Source: Phormidesmis priestleyi Ana (lineage in GTDB: Bacteria; Cyanobacteriota; Cyanobacteriia; Phormidesmidales; Phormidesmidaceae). From it: a DNA stretch of 64,000 nucleotides. The position numbers and the translations under genes were made by a program. Shown here in pieces: positions 63,608 to 64,000 of the stretch. The DNA lies in NCBI GenBank assembly GCA_001314865.1, contig LJZR01000004.1, forward strand, positions 62,001 through 126,000. The letters run 5' to 3'. The notes below the pieces were generated by a model, which saw nothing but the letters and a program-made list of their open reading frames with translations, was not told the DNA's origin and ran no database searches. Position 1 is the first letter of the stretch, and every line of letters starts with the position of its first letter.

Positions 63608-63784
63608 ATGGCGGTTCCTAAGAAGAAAACCTCAAAATCCAAGCGGGACAGTCGCAGAGCAACCTGGAATCGCAAGGCAGCTATTCAAGCTCAGCGCGCG
63701 CTTTCTCTCGGTAAATCTGTACTGACTAACCAATCGAACAGCTTCGAGTATCCGTCGAAAGATGACGAAGATGACGACGAGTAA
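63608..63784 (+). CDS. rpmF: 50S ribosomal protein L32
   Basis: The 58-residue protein begins [20 protein letters not shown], the L32 start of cyanobacteria and plastids, and ends in an acidic tail (KDDEDDDE). The Cys pair seen in zinc-binding L32 is absent, as is usual for this lineage. It lies 129 bases after thiL with its own leader, and a 14-bp-stem terminator follows. Confidence 0.97.
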   Translation: MAVPKKKTSKSKRDSRRATWNRKAAIQAQRALSLGKSVLTNQSNSFEYPSKDDEDDDE

Positions 63785-63810
63785 ATAGGCTTTTGTCAAA
63801 CAATCAAGCG

Positions 63811-63841
63811 AAGAAAGCGGAGCAGTTTGCTCCGCTTTCTT
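63811..63841 (+). terminator. Intrinsic terminator of rpmF
   Basis: A perfect 14-bp stem (63811-63824 with 63828-63841) carries a 3-nt loop. T residues are interrupted (TTGTGGG) by the following repeat array. Confidence 0.8.
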
Positions 63842-63882
63842 GTGGGACCTTTTTGTGGGACCTTTTTGTGGGACTTTTTTTA
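63841..63882 (+). repeat. 13-bp tandem repeat, about 3 copies, after rpmF
   Basis: The unit TTGTGGGACCTTT repeats right after the terminator stem, extending its T-rich 3' side. The remainder of the window to 64000 shows no complete gene. Confidence 0.93.
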
Positions 63883-64000
63883 GATTTTTCCATGCCGATT
63901 CAGGCCAAAAGCTCGGCCCTAGATAAAATCATGCAAGATATATCCATGCTGGCTATTTCGAGCGTCCTTTAGCTTTAAAACTCACAACATGCGTTTATCC

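Noticed and set aside
63885-64000. Partial gene at the right edge (ATG at 63990)
   Set aside because: Only four codons remain, so no frame can be supported.
1-64000. tRNA, rRNA, insertion sequences or prophage
   Set aside because: I looked through all gaps for T-arm sequences and transposase-like readings and found none; a tRNAscan run would settle it.

Overview
This window is cyanobacterial chromosome. The octamer GCGATCGC (HIP1) recurs throughout, and several gene sets are typical of cyanobacteria: sufR next to sufBCDS, ferredoxin-thioredoxin reductase ftrC, a CikA-type clock kinase, efp-accB, a lumenal CYP38-type cyclophilin, and hpsA. hpsA and the large extracellular protein it encodes point to a gliding, probably filamentous, Leptolyngbya/Phormidesmis-like lineage, but the genus cannot be fixed from sequence alone. 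I see no rRNA, tRNA, CRISPR array, insertion sequence or prophage.

Layout. 1-4.7 kb: 3' truncated hpsA (minus). 5-7.4 kb: rpmB and htpG. 7.7-10 kb: two overlapping glycosyltransferases. 10.2-12.4 kb: B12-dependent ribonucleotide reductase. 12.8-17.4 kb: NfeD-like protein, two flotillins, SirB1-type protein. 17.5-19.7 kb: complete lipoxygenase. 20-26.6 kb: hisA, a small coiled-coil protein, guaA, cbiD, moaA, rpsD. 27-30 kb: ftsH and an M23 peptidase. 30.5-33.3 kb: CikA-like hybrid kinase. 33.8-41 kb: cobN, an LmeA/DUF2993 lipid-binding protein, proS. 41.6-44.5 kb: OmpR-type regulator, YbaK deacylase and a GAF-PAS-GGDEF cyclase. 44.8-51.9 kb: iron-sulfur assembly unit ftrC-sufB-sufC-sufD-sufS facing sufR, with two candidate SufR operators between them. 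52-59.5 kb: periplasmic protein, LabA-type NYN protein, ATP-dependent DNA ligase, 2OG oxygenase, FTR1 iron permease and small unknown proteins. 59.8-64 kb: accB, efp, cyclophilin, thiL and rpmF.

Themes. Most genes are housekeeping, with a cobalamin thread (cbiD, cobN, a B12-dependent reductase, a CbiM/NikM-associated-type periplasmic protein), an iron/iron-sulfur thread (suf, ftrC, FTR1) and a circadian/signalling thread (CikA-like, LabA-like, diguanylate cyclase).

The most unusual property is the density of short tandem repeat arrays, mostly 8-15 bp units in 2-7 copies. Those inside genes have units of 9, 12 or 15 bp and add multiples of 3-5 residues to otherwise conserved enzymes (ligase, CobN, SufD, CikA, glycosyltransferases). 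Many of those between genes have units of 8, 10, 11, 13 or 14 bp. Two arrays start at a stop codon. A second oddity is the diguanylate cyclase and YbaK genes, which share one reading frame separated by a single TGA; the family-conserved start of YbaK lies upstream of its only ordinary start codon.
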